This document shows positions 45,338 to 53,863 of a stretch of DNA of 64,000 nucleotides, piece after piece (within the stretch, counting starts at the first letter, position 1; each line of letters starts with the position of its first letter). Where the stretch lies: NCBI RefSeq assembly GCF_049959315.1, contig NZ_CP188201.1. The stretch is one strand, 5' to 3'. The position numbers were made by a program, and so were the translations under genes. Under the pieces are notes generated by a model. It saw only the letters and a program-made list of their open reading frames with translations, did not search any database and had not been told where the DNA came from. This DNA is from Serratia proteamaculans_D (lineage in GTDB: Bacteria; Pseudomonadota; Gammaproteobacteria; Enterobacterales; Enterobacteriaceae).

Positions 45338-45864
45338 GCGCATAGCTCCTTTATTCAGTATAATCTGAAAAATATCATTCTTGGCGGCAAACGTGCTGGT
45401 TGAAAGGCCATTCGCCTTGTTTTCACCTCAAGTTTAGCTAGGTCGATTAGGTTTTGTTATAGCCTGGGCAAGCATATTAGATTTTTATGCGTTAGCTCTC
45501 ATTTGAGCAGCGAATAACGGAAAGTACGGCCGTCCAGAAGGCAACAACGCTAAAGGTTTTAAGTAAAAAAAGATAAATTAATCCATTAATAATCATGGAC
45601 ATAAAAATAAATATGGCGAAATGGTAAAAACAGGCCAATAAACCTCTTGTGCAAAAGATAGATTTATGAGTAAATGCAAGTCGGCCTGTGATACAGACCT
45701 ATTTATGTTCGAGTTTAGAATTAAGCAGTTCCTCCAAAAACGTTATCATCTGATTCCGCTTCAAAGACGAACCTTCTAAGTACCTCCCATAAGTAATGTT
45801 TCTAAGAACGGCCAAAATTGCCTTATGGCATGTTTTGTATATATATTTAAAAGGTAAATAAGTA
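45338..45864. other. hglS-csp intergenic region (527 bp)
   Basis: No gene is visible. The region is AT-rich, especially 45580-45680, and must carry divergent promoters for hglS and the cold-shock gene. The segments AACAGGCC (about 45629) and GGCCTG (about 45693) can pair across about 60 nt. A long leader is usual for cspA-type genes, but I could not identify a cold box. Confidence 0.4.
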
Positions 45865-46074
45865 ATGTCTAAGAAGACGGGTCAAGTGAAGTGGTTCAAT
45901 GAAAGCAAAGGTTTTGGTTTTATTGAACAGAACGACGGTGGTAAAGATGTATTCGTACACTTCTCCGCAATCGCGACCGACGGTTTCAAAACTTTGGCTG
46001 AAGGCCAGCGTGTTGAGTACACCGTAGAAGACAGCCAGCGCGGGCCGGCTGCCGCCAACGTTGTTGCTCTGTAA
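45865..46074 (+). CDS. CspA-family cold-shock protein (CspE/CspC-like)
   Basis: This 69-residue single cold-shock domain binds single-stranded RNA/DNA and melts RNA structure as a chaperone. RNP1 is KGFGFI and RNP2 VFVHFSAI, both intact with their stacking aromatics. The length and the sequence MSKKTGQVKWFNESKGFGFI resemble CspE/CspC more than CspA. AAAGGTAAATAAGTA precedes the ATG. A strong terminator follows, and a second, degenerate csp gene lies downstream. Confidence 0.95.
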   Translation: MSKKTGQVKWFNESKGFGFIEQNDGGKDVFVHFSAIATDGFKTLAEGQRVEYTVEDSQRGPAAANVVAL

Positions 46075-46160
46075 ATAAACAGGGAATAACGTAAAGAGAT
46101 CTTAATACAACCATGATAAGGCGTTTGCGCCGATTCATTGCGGAAGATATTAAGTTCAAC

Positions 46161-46192
46161 AAGCCCGCCAGAGTGCGGGTTTTTTATTTTTT
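46161..46192 (+). terminator. csp intrinsic terminator
   Basis: CCCGC (46164-46168) pairs with GCGGG (46175-46179), with flanking A/T pairs, and is followed by TTTTTTATTTTTTT. This is a clear Rho-independent terminator separating the two csp genes. Confidence 0.85.
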
Positions 46193-46296
46193 TGCTCACG
46201 AGAGGTTTGTTACGAAAAACTTTAGGATGGGCTGGTAGCGTCCAACAATAATAAAAATGACGTTGTTAAGGATGCTCAAGTAAAAGGATATAAGTT

Positions 46297-46518
46297 ATGT
46301 TTAAAAATACTGTGTTACAAATGGGCCGTGTGAAATGGTTTGATCAGGCTGCAGGCTATGGTTTTATTTCACCGGTAGATGGTAGCGACGAAATTTATGT
46401 AAGCCGTCGTTCTATCGCCAATACTAAAAATAAATCGTTAAACGAAGGTCAGAACGTTGAGTTCTCGATCTATCGCAGCTCCCACGGGCTGTCAGCGGCA
46501 GACGTTATCGCGTTCTGA
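46297..46518 (+). CDS. Divergent cold-shock-domain protein with altered RNP2
   Basis: This 73-residue protein clearly has the cold-shock fold: GRVKWFDQAAGYGFI gives an RNP1 (GYGFI), and LSAADVIAF is the usual C-terminal strand. RNP2 reads IYVSRRSI instead of VFVHFSAI. The stacking Phe and His are replaced by Tyr/Ser/Arg, so nucleic-acid binding is probably altered. The C-terminal QRGPAAANV loop is replaced by SSHGLSAADV. AAAGGATA precedes the ATG. It lies behind the terminator of the intact csp gene and has about 100 bp for its own promoter. It probably derives from a duplication followed by divergence. Confidence 0.85.
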   Translation: MFKNTVLQMGRVKWFDQAAGYGFISPVDGSDEIYVSRRSIANTKNKSLNEGQNVEFSIYRSSHGLSAADVIAF

Positions 46519-46628
46519 CCCACCCCCTTCCTCGCCAGTGCCGGTGCCGCCACCCCAAGCACTGGCGAAGATAAATTCCCCGATATCCACTATTATCAAG
46601 CGATTGCTCAATCACTTCGGATGTCAGG

Positions 46629-47855
46629 ATGAACACCCCAGTTATTTCTCTTGCTGCCGCTCGTGCGATCCACCTCGCCGCGCAGGGGCTGCTATCCCCG
46701 ATGAAACGCAAAGCCAGGCCCGACGACGTGGTTGCCGCCATTACACGTATGGGTTTACTGCAAATCGATACTATCAGCGTGGTTGCACGCAGCCCTTACC
46801 TGGTGCTGTTCAGCCGCCTGGGCGACTACCGGCCGGAATGGCTGGAACAGGCACTGGCTGGCCGCCAGCTGTTTGAGTACTGGGCGCACGAGGCCTGCTT
46901 TTTACCCATAGAGGATTTTGGCTTGCTGCGTCACCGAATGCTGCAGCCGCAGGGTATGGGCTGGAAGTACTCTGAAGAGTGGATGCGGGAACATCAGGCA
47001 GCAATAGATGCCCTGTTACAACATATTGAAACCGCTGGGCCGGTGCGTTCGGCGGATTTCAGCACCGAGAAGAAGGGCAACAACGGCTGGTGGGATTGGA
47101 AGCCGGAAAAACGCCATCTCGAAATCCTGTTCACCGCCGGTAAATTGATGGTAGCCGAACGGCGCAATTTCCATCGCGTTTACGATCTGACGGAAAGATT
47201 ATTACCTCACTGGGATGATAGCCGGGATGTATTACCTGTCGAGGATGCGCGACAGGAAATGCTCAGCCGCAGCTGTCGTTTCCTGGGTATCTTCAGAGCC
47301 GAATGGCTGGCAGATTACTACCGTTTGAAGCGGGTTGCGCCGAAAGCGCTACTGACGTCATTGCAACAGCAGGGCGAAGTGCTGCCCGTGCGGATCGACG
47401 GTTTGGACGGGGATTTTTACGTGCACCATTCGCTGGCGGCAGAGCTGCAGCTGGCAGAACAAGGAGCGTTAAAATCCAGCGTGACCACTTTGCTTTCTCC
47501 GTTCGATCCGGTGGTTTGGGATCGCCGCCGTGCGCTGGAGCTTTTCAACTTTGATTACCGGTTGGAATGCTACACGCCGAAAGAAAAACGGCAGTATGGT
47601 TACTTTACGCTGCCGGTGTTGCACCGCGGTGAGTTGATTGGCCGCATCGATGCAAAAATGCATCGTCGGCAGGGTATTTTCGAAATCATCAGTTTCCACC
47701 CACAGGCCAAGGTTCGCTTTGGTAAGCAACGTGTGCAGGATATTCGGCAGGCAATCACCCGCAGTGCAAAATGGCATGGTGCATCGCAGGTTGTTTTGGG
47801 GGATATTCCGGCGGTGCTGGCCCTTGAGTGGGGAACTGGCTGGCAAGTGGAATAA
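46629..47855 (+). CDS. ycaQ: Winged-helix DNA interstrand-crosslink glycosylase YcaQ
   Basis: YcaQ belongs to the HTH_42/AlkX-AZL family; the E. coli protein removes alkylated bases and unhooks DNA interstrand crosslinks. It has 408 residues (E. coli 410). The N-terminal RMGLLQIDTISVVARSPYLVLFSRLGDY and EYWAHEACFLP, the catalytic QxD-type motif (QID), and the C-terminal LSPFDPVVWDRRRALELFNFDYRLECYTP are intact. The start ATG at 46629 has AGG directly before it, so the initiation signal is weak. E. coli has the same gene directly after lpxK; here hglS and two csp genes intervene. Confidence 0.95.
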   Translation: MNTPVISLAAARAIHLAAQGLLSPMKRKARPDDVVAAITRMGLLQIDTISVVARSPYLVLFSRLGDYRPEWLEQALAGRQLFEYWAHEACFLPIEDFGLLRHRMLQPQGMGWKYSEEWMREHQAAIDALLQHIETAGPVRSADFSTEKKGNNGWWDWKPEKRHLEILFTAGKLMVAERRNFHRVYDLTERLLPHWDDSRDVLPVEDARQEMLSRSCRFLGIFRAEWLADYYRLKRVAPKALLTSLQQQGEVLPVRIDGLDGDFYVHHSLAAELQLAEQGALKSSVTTLLSPFDPVVWDRRRALELFNFDYRLECYTPKEKRQYGYFTLPVLHRGELIGRIDAKMHRRQGIFEIISFHPQAKVRFGKQRVQDIRQAITRSAKWHGASQVVLGDIPAVLALEWGTGWQVE

Positions 47856-47981
47856 CGAACGGCGTTGTCGGCTTGGGTAAAACGAATGTTCAGCGCCGCT
47901 CGTTACAAGGGGGGCCTCAGTTGCTGAAGTTGGCAAACAGGGCGATGATCTTATGAAGACGTTTAATCATGAGAAATGTTT

Positions 47982-48003
47982 TTTTGTGATCTGAATCACA
48001 AAA
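47982..48003. promoter_or_regulatory. Near-perfect CRP-type palindrome upstream of ycaR-kdsB
   Basis: TGTGA-TCTGAA-TCACA (47985-48000) has both CRP half-sites exact with the 6-bp spacer, and the symmetry extends through flanking TTT/AAA to a 22-bp palindrome. A -10-like TAAAAT (48046-48051) would place a start near 48058, about 65 bp from the site centre, close to class I activation geometry. It lies in the 289-bp ycaQ-ycaR gap, which holds no other gene that I can see. Confidence 0.7.
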
Positions 48004-48144
48004 TTCTACGCCTGCGCCGGGGGCAATTCAATCCCTCTGACAGATTAAAATGCCGCGACAACACAGCCGGTGATTAACCTGGCGCATAGCGTTATGCTAT
48101 CCTCACGCACTTTCCTGACGTTAAATCTCCACCCTGGAGGAAGC

Positions 48145-48327
48145 ATGGATCACCGTTTACTCGAAATCGTCGCCTGCCCGGTCTGCACCGGTAAGCTTTA
48201 TTTTAATAAAGAAAACCAGGAATTGGTCTGCAAAGTGGATGGCCTGGCCTATCCGTTGCGTGATGGCATTCCCGTGCTGTTGGAAAATGAAGCGCGAGCG
48301 CTTTCATTGGATGAGAAACACGCATGA
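48145..48327 (+). CDS. ycaR: Trm112-like small protein YcaR
   Basis: This 60-residue protein of the UPF0434/Trm112 family has the same length as in E. coli. The start is ATG 48145 with GGAGG 4 nt upstream; an earlier in-frame start at 48070 is not supported by homology. LEIVACPVCTGKL carries one CxxC pair; the family's later CKVDGLAYPLRDGIPVLL is intact. Trm112 proteins are zinc-binding partners of methyltransferases in other organisms; the bacterial role is unclear. It overlaps kdsB by 4 bp. Confidence 0.96.
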   Translation: MDHRLLEIVACPVCTGKLYFNKENQELVCKVDGLAYPLRDGIPVLLENEARALSLDEKHA

Positions 48328-49073
48328 GTTTTATCGCTATTATTCCAGCCCGTTATGCATCAACCCGTCTACCGGGTAAACCGCTGGCCGATATTCACGG
48401 TAAGCCGATGGTGGTGCACGTAATGGAACGTGCACGGGAGTCGGGTGCCAGCCGCGTTATCGTCGCGACCGATCACCCGGCGGTGGCCGAAGCGGTCAAA
48501 GCGGCAGGCGGTGAAGTCTGCATGACCCGGGCCGATCACAATTCCGGTACCGAGCGTTTGGCAGAGGTAATTGAGCATTATGGTTTTGCTGATGACGAAA
48601 TCATCGTTAACGTTCAGGGTGACGAACCATTGATCCCACCGGTGATTGTGCGTCAGGTGGCCGAAAATCTGGCGGGCAGTCAGGCCGGGATGGCCACCCT
48701 GGCGGTGCCGATCGAAAGCGCAGAAGAGGCTTTTAACCCCAATGCGGTCAAAGTGGTGATGGATGCGCAGGGTTATGCGCTCTATTTCTCACGCGCCACC
48801 ATTCCATGGGATCGCGAACGTTTTGCCCAATCCAAAGAAAGCATCGGCGACAGCCTGTTGCGCCATATAGGTATTTACGCCTATCGCGCCGGTTTTGTTC
48901 GCCGTTACGTGACCTGGGCACCAAGCCAGCTGGAGCAAATTGAGCTGCTGGAACAGTTGCGGGTGCTGTGGTACGGCGAAAAAATTCACGTGGCGGTTGC
49001 CAAGGCAATGCCGACCGTGGGTGTCGATACGCCAGAAGATTTGCAGCGCGTACGCGACAGTATCAAAAGCTGA
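48324..49073 (+). CDS. kdsB: CMP-Kdo synthetase KdsB
   Basis: KdsB activates Kdo as CMP-Kdo for the LPS inner core. It has 249 residues (E. coli 248). The N-terminal nucleotide-binding IPARYASTRLPGKPL, the NVQGDEPLIPP motif and the C-terminal VGVDTPEDLQRVRD are intact. It overlaps ycaR by 4 bp (ATGA), so expression is coupled. With msbA and lpxK nearby it forms part of an LPS-assembly neighbourhood. Confidence 0.98.
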   Translation: MSFIAIIPARYASTRLPGKPLADIHGKPMVVHVMERARESGASRVIVATDHPAVAEAVKAAGGEVCMTRADHNSGTERLAEVIEHYGFADDEIIVNVQGDEPLIPPVIVRQVAENLAGSQAGMATLAVPIESAEEAFNPNAVKVVMDAQGYALYFSRATIPWDRERFAQSKESIGDSLLRHIGIYAYRAGFVRRYVTWAPSQLEQIELLEQLRVLWYGEKIHVAVAKAMPTVGVDTPEDLQRVRDSIKS

Positions 49074-49084
49074 GCATTGAACGT

Positions 49085-49106
49085 CGGCGCGTCACGCAAC
49101 GCGCCG
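49085..49106 (+). terminator. kdsB 3' hairpin
   Basis: CGGCGCGT-CACGCA-ACGCGCCG forms an 8-bp perfect stem 11 bp after kdsB. There is no T-run, so it may be a Rho-assisted terminator or an mRNA end-stabiliser. Confidence 0.5.
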
Positions 49107-49221
49107 GCGACATAATTTCCCTTCCAAATATCCCCATTTTGTTGATCTGCGTTGAAGAATTTTTCTGCTCAGCGTTCGATGATGTCAGCGTCTCTTCTCT
49201 TTCTCTTGAGGCTATTCCCTT

Positions 49222-50118
49222 ATGGAGCAGTTACGCGCCGAACTGAGTATTGTGCTGGGTGAGTCTATCAGCCGGCTGGAACGCGTCAGCGAACAACCTT
49301 ATGCCCATATGTATTCTCTGTATGACCAACAGGGCCACGCGATCCCGCTGATGGCAAAAAGCTTTGTCTGCCAGGGCATTGCGCAACAAGAAGCTTACAA
49401 GCTGTCGATGCTGTCGCGTGAAGGGGATATTCGCCTGCCGACGGTGTATGGCGTGGTCTATACCCACCAGGCACCCTATAAAGAAATATTGTTGATCGAG
49501 CGCTTGCGTGGCGTATCCGTAGAGGCACCGACACGCACGCCGAACCGTTGGAATACGTTGATGGAGCAGATTGTCGATGGCGTATTGGCCTGGCACCGCA
49601 TTGACAGCCATGGCTGCGTGGGCACGGTAGACAGCACCCAGGAGAACGACTGGTTCTGTTGGTATCAACAGCGGGTCGAAGTGCTATGGTCAACCTTGGG
49701 TAATATCAACTCACCGCTACTGACAATGGATGACCGGCGCTTGTTGTACCGCACCCGTGAAGCATTGACCCATTTTTTTGTCGGTTTCGACGATCCTTGC
49801 GTATTGGTGCACGGTAACTTGTCGCTGCGCAGTATGTTGAAAGATCCGAAGAGCGATCAACTGCTGGCGATGCTCAACCCCGGAATGATGCTGTGGGCAC
49901 CGCGTGAATATGAGTTATTCAGGTTATGTGAAGCGGGAATGCCGAGTCAGTTGCTGTTTTATTATTTGCAACGTGCGCCGGTAGCGGAGTCCTTCCTGAT
50001 GCGGCGCTGGTTGTATGTGGTGTGGGAAGCGGTAGGGCGGTTGATTCATACCGGCAAACTGGAGCGGCAGCCGTTTGACTATGCGTCCAAACAACTGCTG
50101 CCCTGGATTACCGGTTAA
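49222..50118 (+). CDS. ycbJ: YcbJ, phosphotransferase-like (kinase-fold) protein
   Basis: This 298-residue protein aligns over its whole length with E. coli YcbJ (297). It has an APH/choline-kinase-like fold: the GVLAWHRIDSHGCVGTVDSTQEN segment and VLVHGNLSLRSMLKD, where the usual catalytic H-G-D is H-G-N, with N in the aspartate position. This suggests reduced or altered phosphotransfer chemistry; the E. coli protein (LVHGNFCLRSML) has the same change. Function unknown. It ends 6 bp before the convergent elyC. Confidence 0.9.
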   Translation: MEQLRAELSIVLGESISRLERVSEQPYAHMYSLYDQQGHAIPLMAKSFVCQGIAQQEAYKLSMLSREGDIRLPTVYGVVYTHQAPYKEILLIERLRGVSVEAPTRTPNRWNTLMEQIVDGVLAWHRIDSHGCVGTVDSTQENDWFCWYQQRVEVLWSTLGNINSPLLTMDDRRLLYRTREALTHFFVGFDDPCVLVHGNLSLRSMLKDPKSDQLLAMLNPGMMLWAPREYELFRLCEAGMPSQLLFYYLQRAPVAESFLMRRWLYVVWEAVGRLIHTGKLERQPFDYASKQLLPWITG

Positions 50119-50124
50119 CGCCGA

Positions 50125-50898
50125 TTAGTCGACAGAAACCTCATCGGACCCTTTCAGCCGTTGCCACAGGCTGCCCAGCGTTTCATACCAGGCCCGCTCA
50201 CTGTGGTCGAGGAACATCGCCGACGGCACTACGCGATCCCAGATATTCAATCGTGAACTGATAGCCAACTGATTGGCCGGTGCCGGGATCGGGTGCAGTC
50301 CCTTGGCTTCAAAGAAGCGCATGGCGCGCGGTAAATGGTTGGCTGAAGTCACCAGAATAAACGGCTGCTGGCCGACCAGCTTCGACACCTGCAATGCCTC
50401 CTGCTCAGTATCCAACGGGCGATCCAACAGAACGATATCACCGCGGGGGACTCCCAGACTTTCCGCCACCTGCGCCGCGGTCGCCGCGTTACTCAGAGTT
50501 TTGGGGCTTCCGGCGCCGGTGAACACCATTTTCGCCCCTGGATGGGCGAGATATAAGCGCACACCTTCCGTGACTCGTGGCAGGCTATTACCGATCAGAT
50601 TGGAACTGGGTGCCCAATCCGGATTAAAGGTATAGCCGCCGCCCAGCACCACGATATAATTCACCGGGTCATTGCCACGATAGGTAACATACTCCGACTC
50701 TATCGGGCGGAGTAATCTGTCGGCCACCGGCTGCAGGCTGAAAAGCAGTAAAAACAGCCAGCTCAGCGTGAAAATGACCTTGCCGCTTTTTTGCCAACGG
50801 GTGAACCACAGCAGTAACAGCGCCAGTCCCATCAGCAGCAACAGCGCAGGCAACGGCATTAAAATGGCGCCAATGAACTTTTTCAGGTTAAACAGCAT
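50125..50898 (-). CDS. elyC: Envelope biogenesis factor ElyC (YcbC, DUF218)
   Basis: This 257-residue inner-membrane protein (E. coli 259) has two N-terminal membrane helices and a periplasmic DUF218 domain. E. coli ElyC supports peptidoglycan synthesis at low temperature, linked to lipid-carrier metabolism. Conserved are NYIVVLGGGYTFNPDWAPSSN, MVFTGAGSPKT, LVTSANHLPRAM and PAPANQLAI. The ATG at complement 50896-50898 is chosen by homology (MLFNLKK); a TTG one codon earlier has better spacing from AAAAGGA and could be used. Confidence 0.95.
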   Translation of the reverse strand: MLFNLKKFIGAILMPLPALLLLMGLALLLLWFTRWQKSGKVIFTLSWLFLLLFSLQPVADRLLRPIESEYVTYRGNDPVNYIVVLGGGYTFNPDWAPSSNLIGNSLPRVTEGVRLYLAHPGAKMVFTGAGSPKTLSNAATAAQVAESLGVPRGDIVLLDRPLDTEQEALQVSKLVGQQPFILVTSANHLPRAMRFFEAKGLHPIPAPANQLAISSRLNIWDRVVPSAMFLDHSERAWYETLGSLWQRLKGSDEVSVD

Positions 50899-51049
50899 CA
50901 AAAATCAGGTCCTTTTGGGCGAAAAAACGACATCCGGGCACAATCAGGCCGCAAGAAGATTCATTCTAAGCCAGTCTGTGCCAAAATAGCAGGTTTGAAT
51001 GGGCTGGTACTTTGCCCCCAGCCGGATAAGATCAGCGGAGCCGTTGTCC

Positions 51050-51835
51050 ATGCAGGATCGCAATTTTGACGATATTGCTGAAAAGTTTGCGCGTAATATT
51101 TACGGCACCACCAAAGGGAAAATCCGCCAGGCGGTAGTTTGGCAGGATCTGACCACGCTGTTGGCCCAGTTGCCGCAGCGGCCGCTGCGCATTCTGGATG
51201 CCGGCGGTGGCGAAGGCCATATGGCCTGTCAATTGGCAGAATTAGGACATCAGGTGTTGTTGTGCGATCTTTCTGGTGAGATGATCCAACGCGCCGCGTT
51301 GCTGGCTGAGCAGAAAGGTGTGAGCCAGAACATGCAATTCATACAAAGTTCGGCCCAGGATATTGGTCAACACTTGGAACAGCCGGTTGATCTGATATTG
51401 TTCCATGCGGTGCTTGAATGGATCGCCGAACCTGAGGCTGCGCTGCAGGCGTTATTTAATTGCCTGTTGCCGGGCGGTGCACTGTCATTGATGTTCTTTA
51501 ACGCCAATGGCCTCTTGATGCGTAACGTGGTGTTGGGTAATTTCCAACTGGTGAACCCAGAGGTCAGAAGACGCAGAAAGCGTTCGTTGTCGCCGCAGTA
51601 TCCGCATAGTCCGCCGCAGGTGTACGGCTGGCTGGAACAGTTGGGCATGCGCATCAGCGGGAAAACCGGCGTGCGGGTGTTCCACGATTATCTGCAGAGC
51701 AGGCAGTTACAGACACAAAAATTTGAAGAGTTACTGGCGCTTGAACAGCACTATTGCCGGCAGGAGCCGTACGTGAGTTTGGGGCGCTATATTCACGTCA
51801 TGGCGCATAAACCAAACCTGAAGGACGAACTATGA
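51050..51835 (+). CDS. cmoM: tRNA uridine-5-oxyacetic acid methyltransferase CmoM (SmtA)
   Basis: CmoM methylates cmo5U34 to mcmo5U34 in certain tRNAs using S-adenosylmethionine. From ATG 51050 it is 261 residues, the E. coli length; the frame from 50999 adds an unsupported leader. The SAM motif ILDAGGGEGHMACQLAELGH (about 46-65) and VDLILFHAVLEWI are intact. It overlaps the start of mukF by 4 bp, as in the cmoM-mukFEB operon of E. coli. Confidence 0.97.
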   Translation: MQDRNFDDIAEKFARNIYGTTKGKIRQAVVWQDLTTLLAQLPQRPLRILDAGGGEGHMACQLAELGHQVLLCDLSGEMIQRAALLAEQKGVSQNMQFIQSSAQDIGQHLEQPVDLILFHAVLEWIAEPEAALQALFNCLLPGGALSLMFFNANGLLMRNVVLGNFQLVNPEVRRRRKRSLSPQYPHSPPQVYGWLEQLGMRISGKTGVRVFHDYLQSRQLQTQKFEELLALEQHYCRQEPYVSLGRYIHVMAHKPNLKDEL

Positions 51836-53154
51836 GTGAATTTTCCCAGACAGTACCCGAACTGGTCGCCTGGGCACGGAAAAATGATTTCTCTATTTCG
51901 CTCCCTACGGAGCGTCTCGCGTTTTTGCTTGCTATCGCCACTTTGAACGGCGAGCGGCTGGACGGCGAGATGAGCGAAGGTGAGCTGGTTGATGCATTTC
52001 GCCATGTCAGCAAGGGTTTCGAACAGACGCATGAAACGGTGGCCGTGCGCGCCAACAATGCGATTAACGACATGGTGCGCCAGCGCCTGTTAAACCGTTT
52101 TATCAGCGAACTGGCGGACGGTAACGCGATTTACCGTCTGACGCCGCTGGGCATCGGTATTACCGATTACTATATCCGTCAGCGCGAATTTTCCACGCTG
52201 CGTTTGTCGATGCAGCTGTCAATTGTGGCGCAGGAGCTAAAACGCGCTGCCGACGCCGCCGATGAAGGCGGTGACGATTTCCACTGGCACCGGAACGTGT
52301 TTGCACCGCTGAAATATTCGGTGGCGGAAATCTTCGACAGTATCGATTTGACCCAGCGGATTATGGATGAACAACAGCAGGGCGTGAAGGACGACATCGC
52401 AGCGCTGCTGAACAAAGACTGGCGTGCGGCGATCTCCAGCTGTGAGATGCTGCTGTCCGAAACCTCGGGTACCCTGCGCGAACTGCAGGATACGCTGGAG
52501 GCGGCGGGCGATAAACTGCAGGCCAACCTGTTGCGCATTCAGGATGCCACGCTGGGTGGCGCGGAACTGGGCTTTATCGACAAACTGGTGTTCGACCTGC
52601 AAAGCAAGCTCGACCGTATTATCAGTTGGGGTCAGCAGGCGATTGACCTGTGGATTGGCTACGACCGCCACGTGCATAAATTTATCCGTACTGCGATCGA
52701 CATGGACAAGAACCGGGTGTTCGCCCAGCGTTTGCGTCAGTCGGTGCAAAACTATTTCGACAACCCATGGACACTGACCCATGCCAATGCCGACCGTCTG
52801 CTGGATATGCGAGACGAAGAACTGGCGTTGCGCAGTGAGGAAGTGACCGGGGAACTGCCGCCGGATCTGGAGTTCGAAGAGTTCAGCGAAATCCGTGAGC
52901 AGCTGGCGGCAATGATCGAACAGGCACTGAAGATTTATCAGGAACAACAGATGCCGCTCAATTTAGGGGCGGTAATGCGCGATTATCTGGCGCAATATCC
53001 GCGTGCTCGTCATTTCGACGTGGCACGTTTAGTGGTCGACCAGGCAGTCCGCCTTGGTGTGGCTGAAGCAGATTTTTCAGGATTGCCGGCACAGTGGCAG
53101 GCAATCAATGATTACGGAGCCAAGGTCCAGGCCCATGTCATCGACAAATATTGA
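51832..53154 (+). CDS. mukF: Chromosome partition kleisin MukF
   Basis: MukF is the kleisin bridging the MukB heads in the MukBEF condensin. It has 440 residues, as in E. coli. An N-terminal winged-helix dimerisation domain (about 1-115), a helical middle region, and the C-terminal winged helix that binds the MukB head are all present. It overlaps cmoM by 4 bp and mukE by 20 bp, so production of the complex is tightly coupled. Confidence 0.98.
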   Translation: MSEFSQTVPELVAWARKNDFSISLPTERLAFLLAIATLNGERLDGEMSEGELVDAFRHVSKGFEQTHETVAVRANNAINDMVRQRLLNRFISELADGNAIYRLTPLGIGITDYYIRQREFSTLRLSMQLSIVAQELKRAADAADEGGDDFHWHRNVFAPLKYSVAEIFDSIDLTQRIMDEQQQGVKDDIAALLNKDWRAAISSCEMLLSETSGTLRELQDTLEAAGDKLQANLLRIQDATLGGAELGFIDKLVFDLQSKLDRIISWGQQAIDLWIGYDRHVHKFIRTAIDMDKNRVFAQRLRQSVQNYFDNPWTLTHANADRLLDMRDEELALRSEEVTGELPPDLEFEEFSEIREQLAAMIEQALKIYQEQQMPLNLGAVMRDYLAQYPRARHFDVARLVVDQAVRLGVAEADFSGLPAQWQAINDYGAKVQAHVIDKY

Positions 53155-53863
53155 ACAAATAATGCCAGTCAAGCTGGCCAAGGCATTGTCTAACGCGCTG
53201 TTCCCGGCGCTGGACAGCCAACTGCGTGCGGGTCGTCACATCGGTATCGATGAACTGGACAACCACGCCTTCTTAATGGATTTCCAGGATGAACTGGAAG
53301 AATTCTACACCCGCTACAGCGTAGAGCTGATCCGCGCCCCGGAAGGATTCTTCTACCTGCGTCCACGCTCTACCACGCTGATCCCGCGTTCGGTACTGTC
53401 CGAGCTGGATATGATGGTAGGGAAAATTCTGTGCTATCTGTATCTCAGCCCGGAGCGTCTGGCACATGAGGGCATTTTCAGCCATCAGGAGTTGTATGAC
53501 GAACTGCTGAGCCTGGCGGACGAGAGCAAATTGCTGAAGTTCGTTAATCAGCGTTCTACCGGTTCGGATCTCGATCGCCAGAAGCTGCATGAAAAAGTCC
53601 GTACTTCACTGAATCGCCTGCGTCGTTTGGGCATGGTCTATTTCATGGGCAACGACAGCAGCAAGTTCCGTATCACCGAGGCGGTGTTCCGCTTTGGCGC
53701 CGATGTGCGCAGCGGTGACGATCCGCGTGAAGCGCAGTTGCGTATGATCCGCGACGGCGAAGCAATGCCGGTTGAAAACAGCCTGTTGCTGAATGATGAG
53801 AGCGATGCAGAAGACGCGGCGCTTGATACCACACCGGACAGTGCAGAGGATGAACAGGAATGA
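53135..53863 (+). CDS. mukE: Chromosome partition protein MukE
   Basis: MukE is the dimeric tandem winged-helix subunit that binds MukF. From ATG 53135 it is 242 residues (E. coli 234); the start MSSTNIEQIMPVKLAKALSN is the family N-terminus, so the frame from 53054 inside mukF is rejected. The core HAFLMDFQDELEEFYTRY and FGADVRSGDDPREAQ is intact, and the acidic tail is slightly longer than in E. coli. It overlaps mukF by 20 bp and mukB by 4 bp. Confidence 0.98.
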   Translation: MSSTNIEQIMPVKLAKALSNALFPALDSQLRAGRHIGIDELDNHAFLMDFQDELEEFYTRYSVELIRAPEGFFYLRPRSTTLIPRSVLSELDMMVGKILCYLYLSPERLAHEGIFSHQELYDELLSLADESKLLKFVNQRSTGSDLDRQKLHEKVRTSLNRLRRLGMVYFMGNDSSKFRITEAVFRFGADVRSGDDPREAQLRMIRDGEAMPVENSLLLNDESDAEDAALDTTPDSAEDEQE

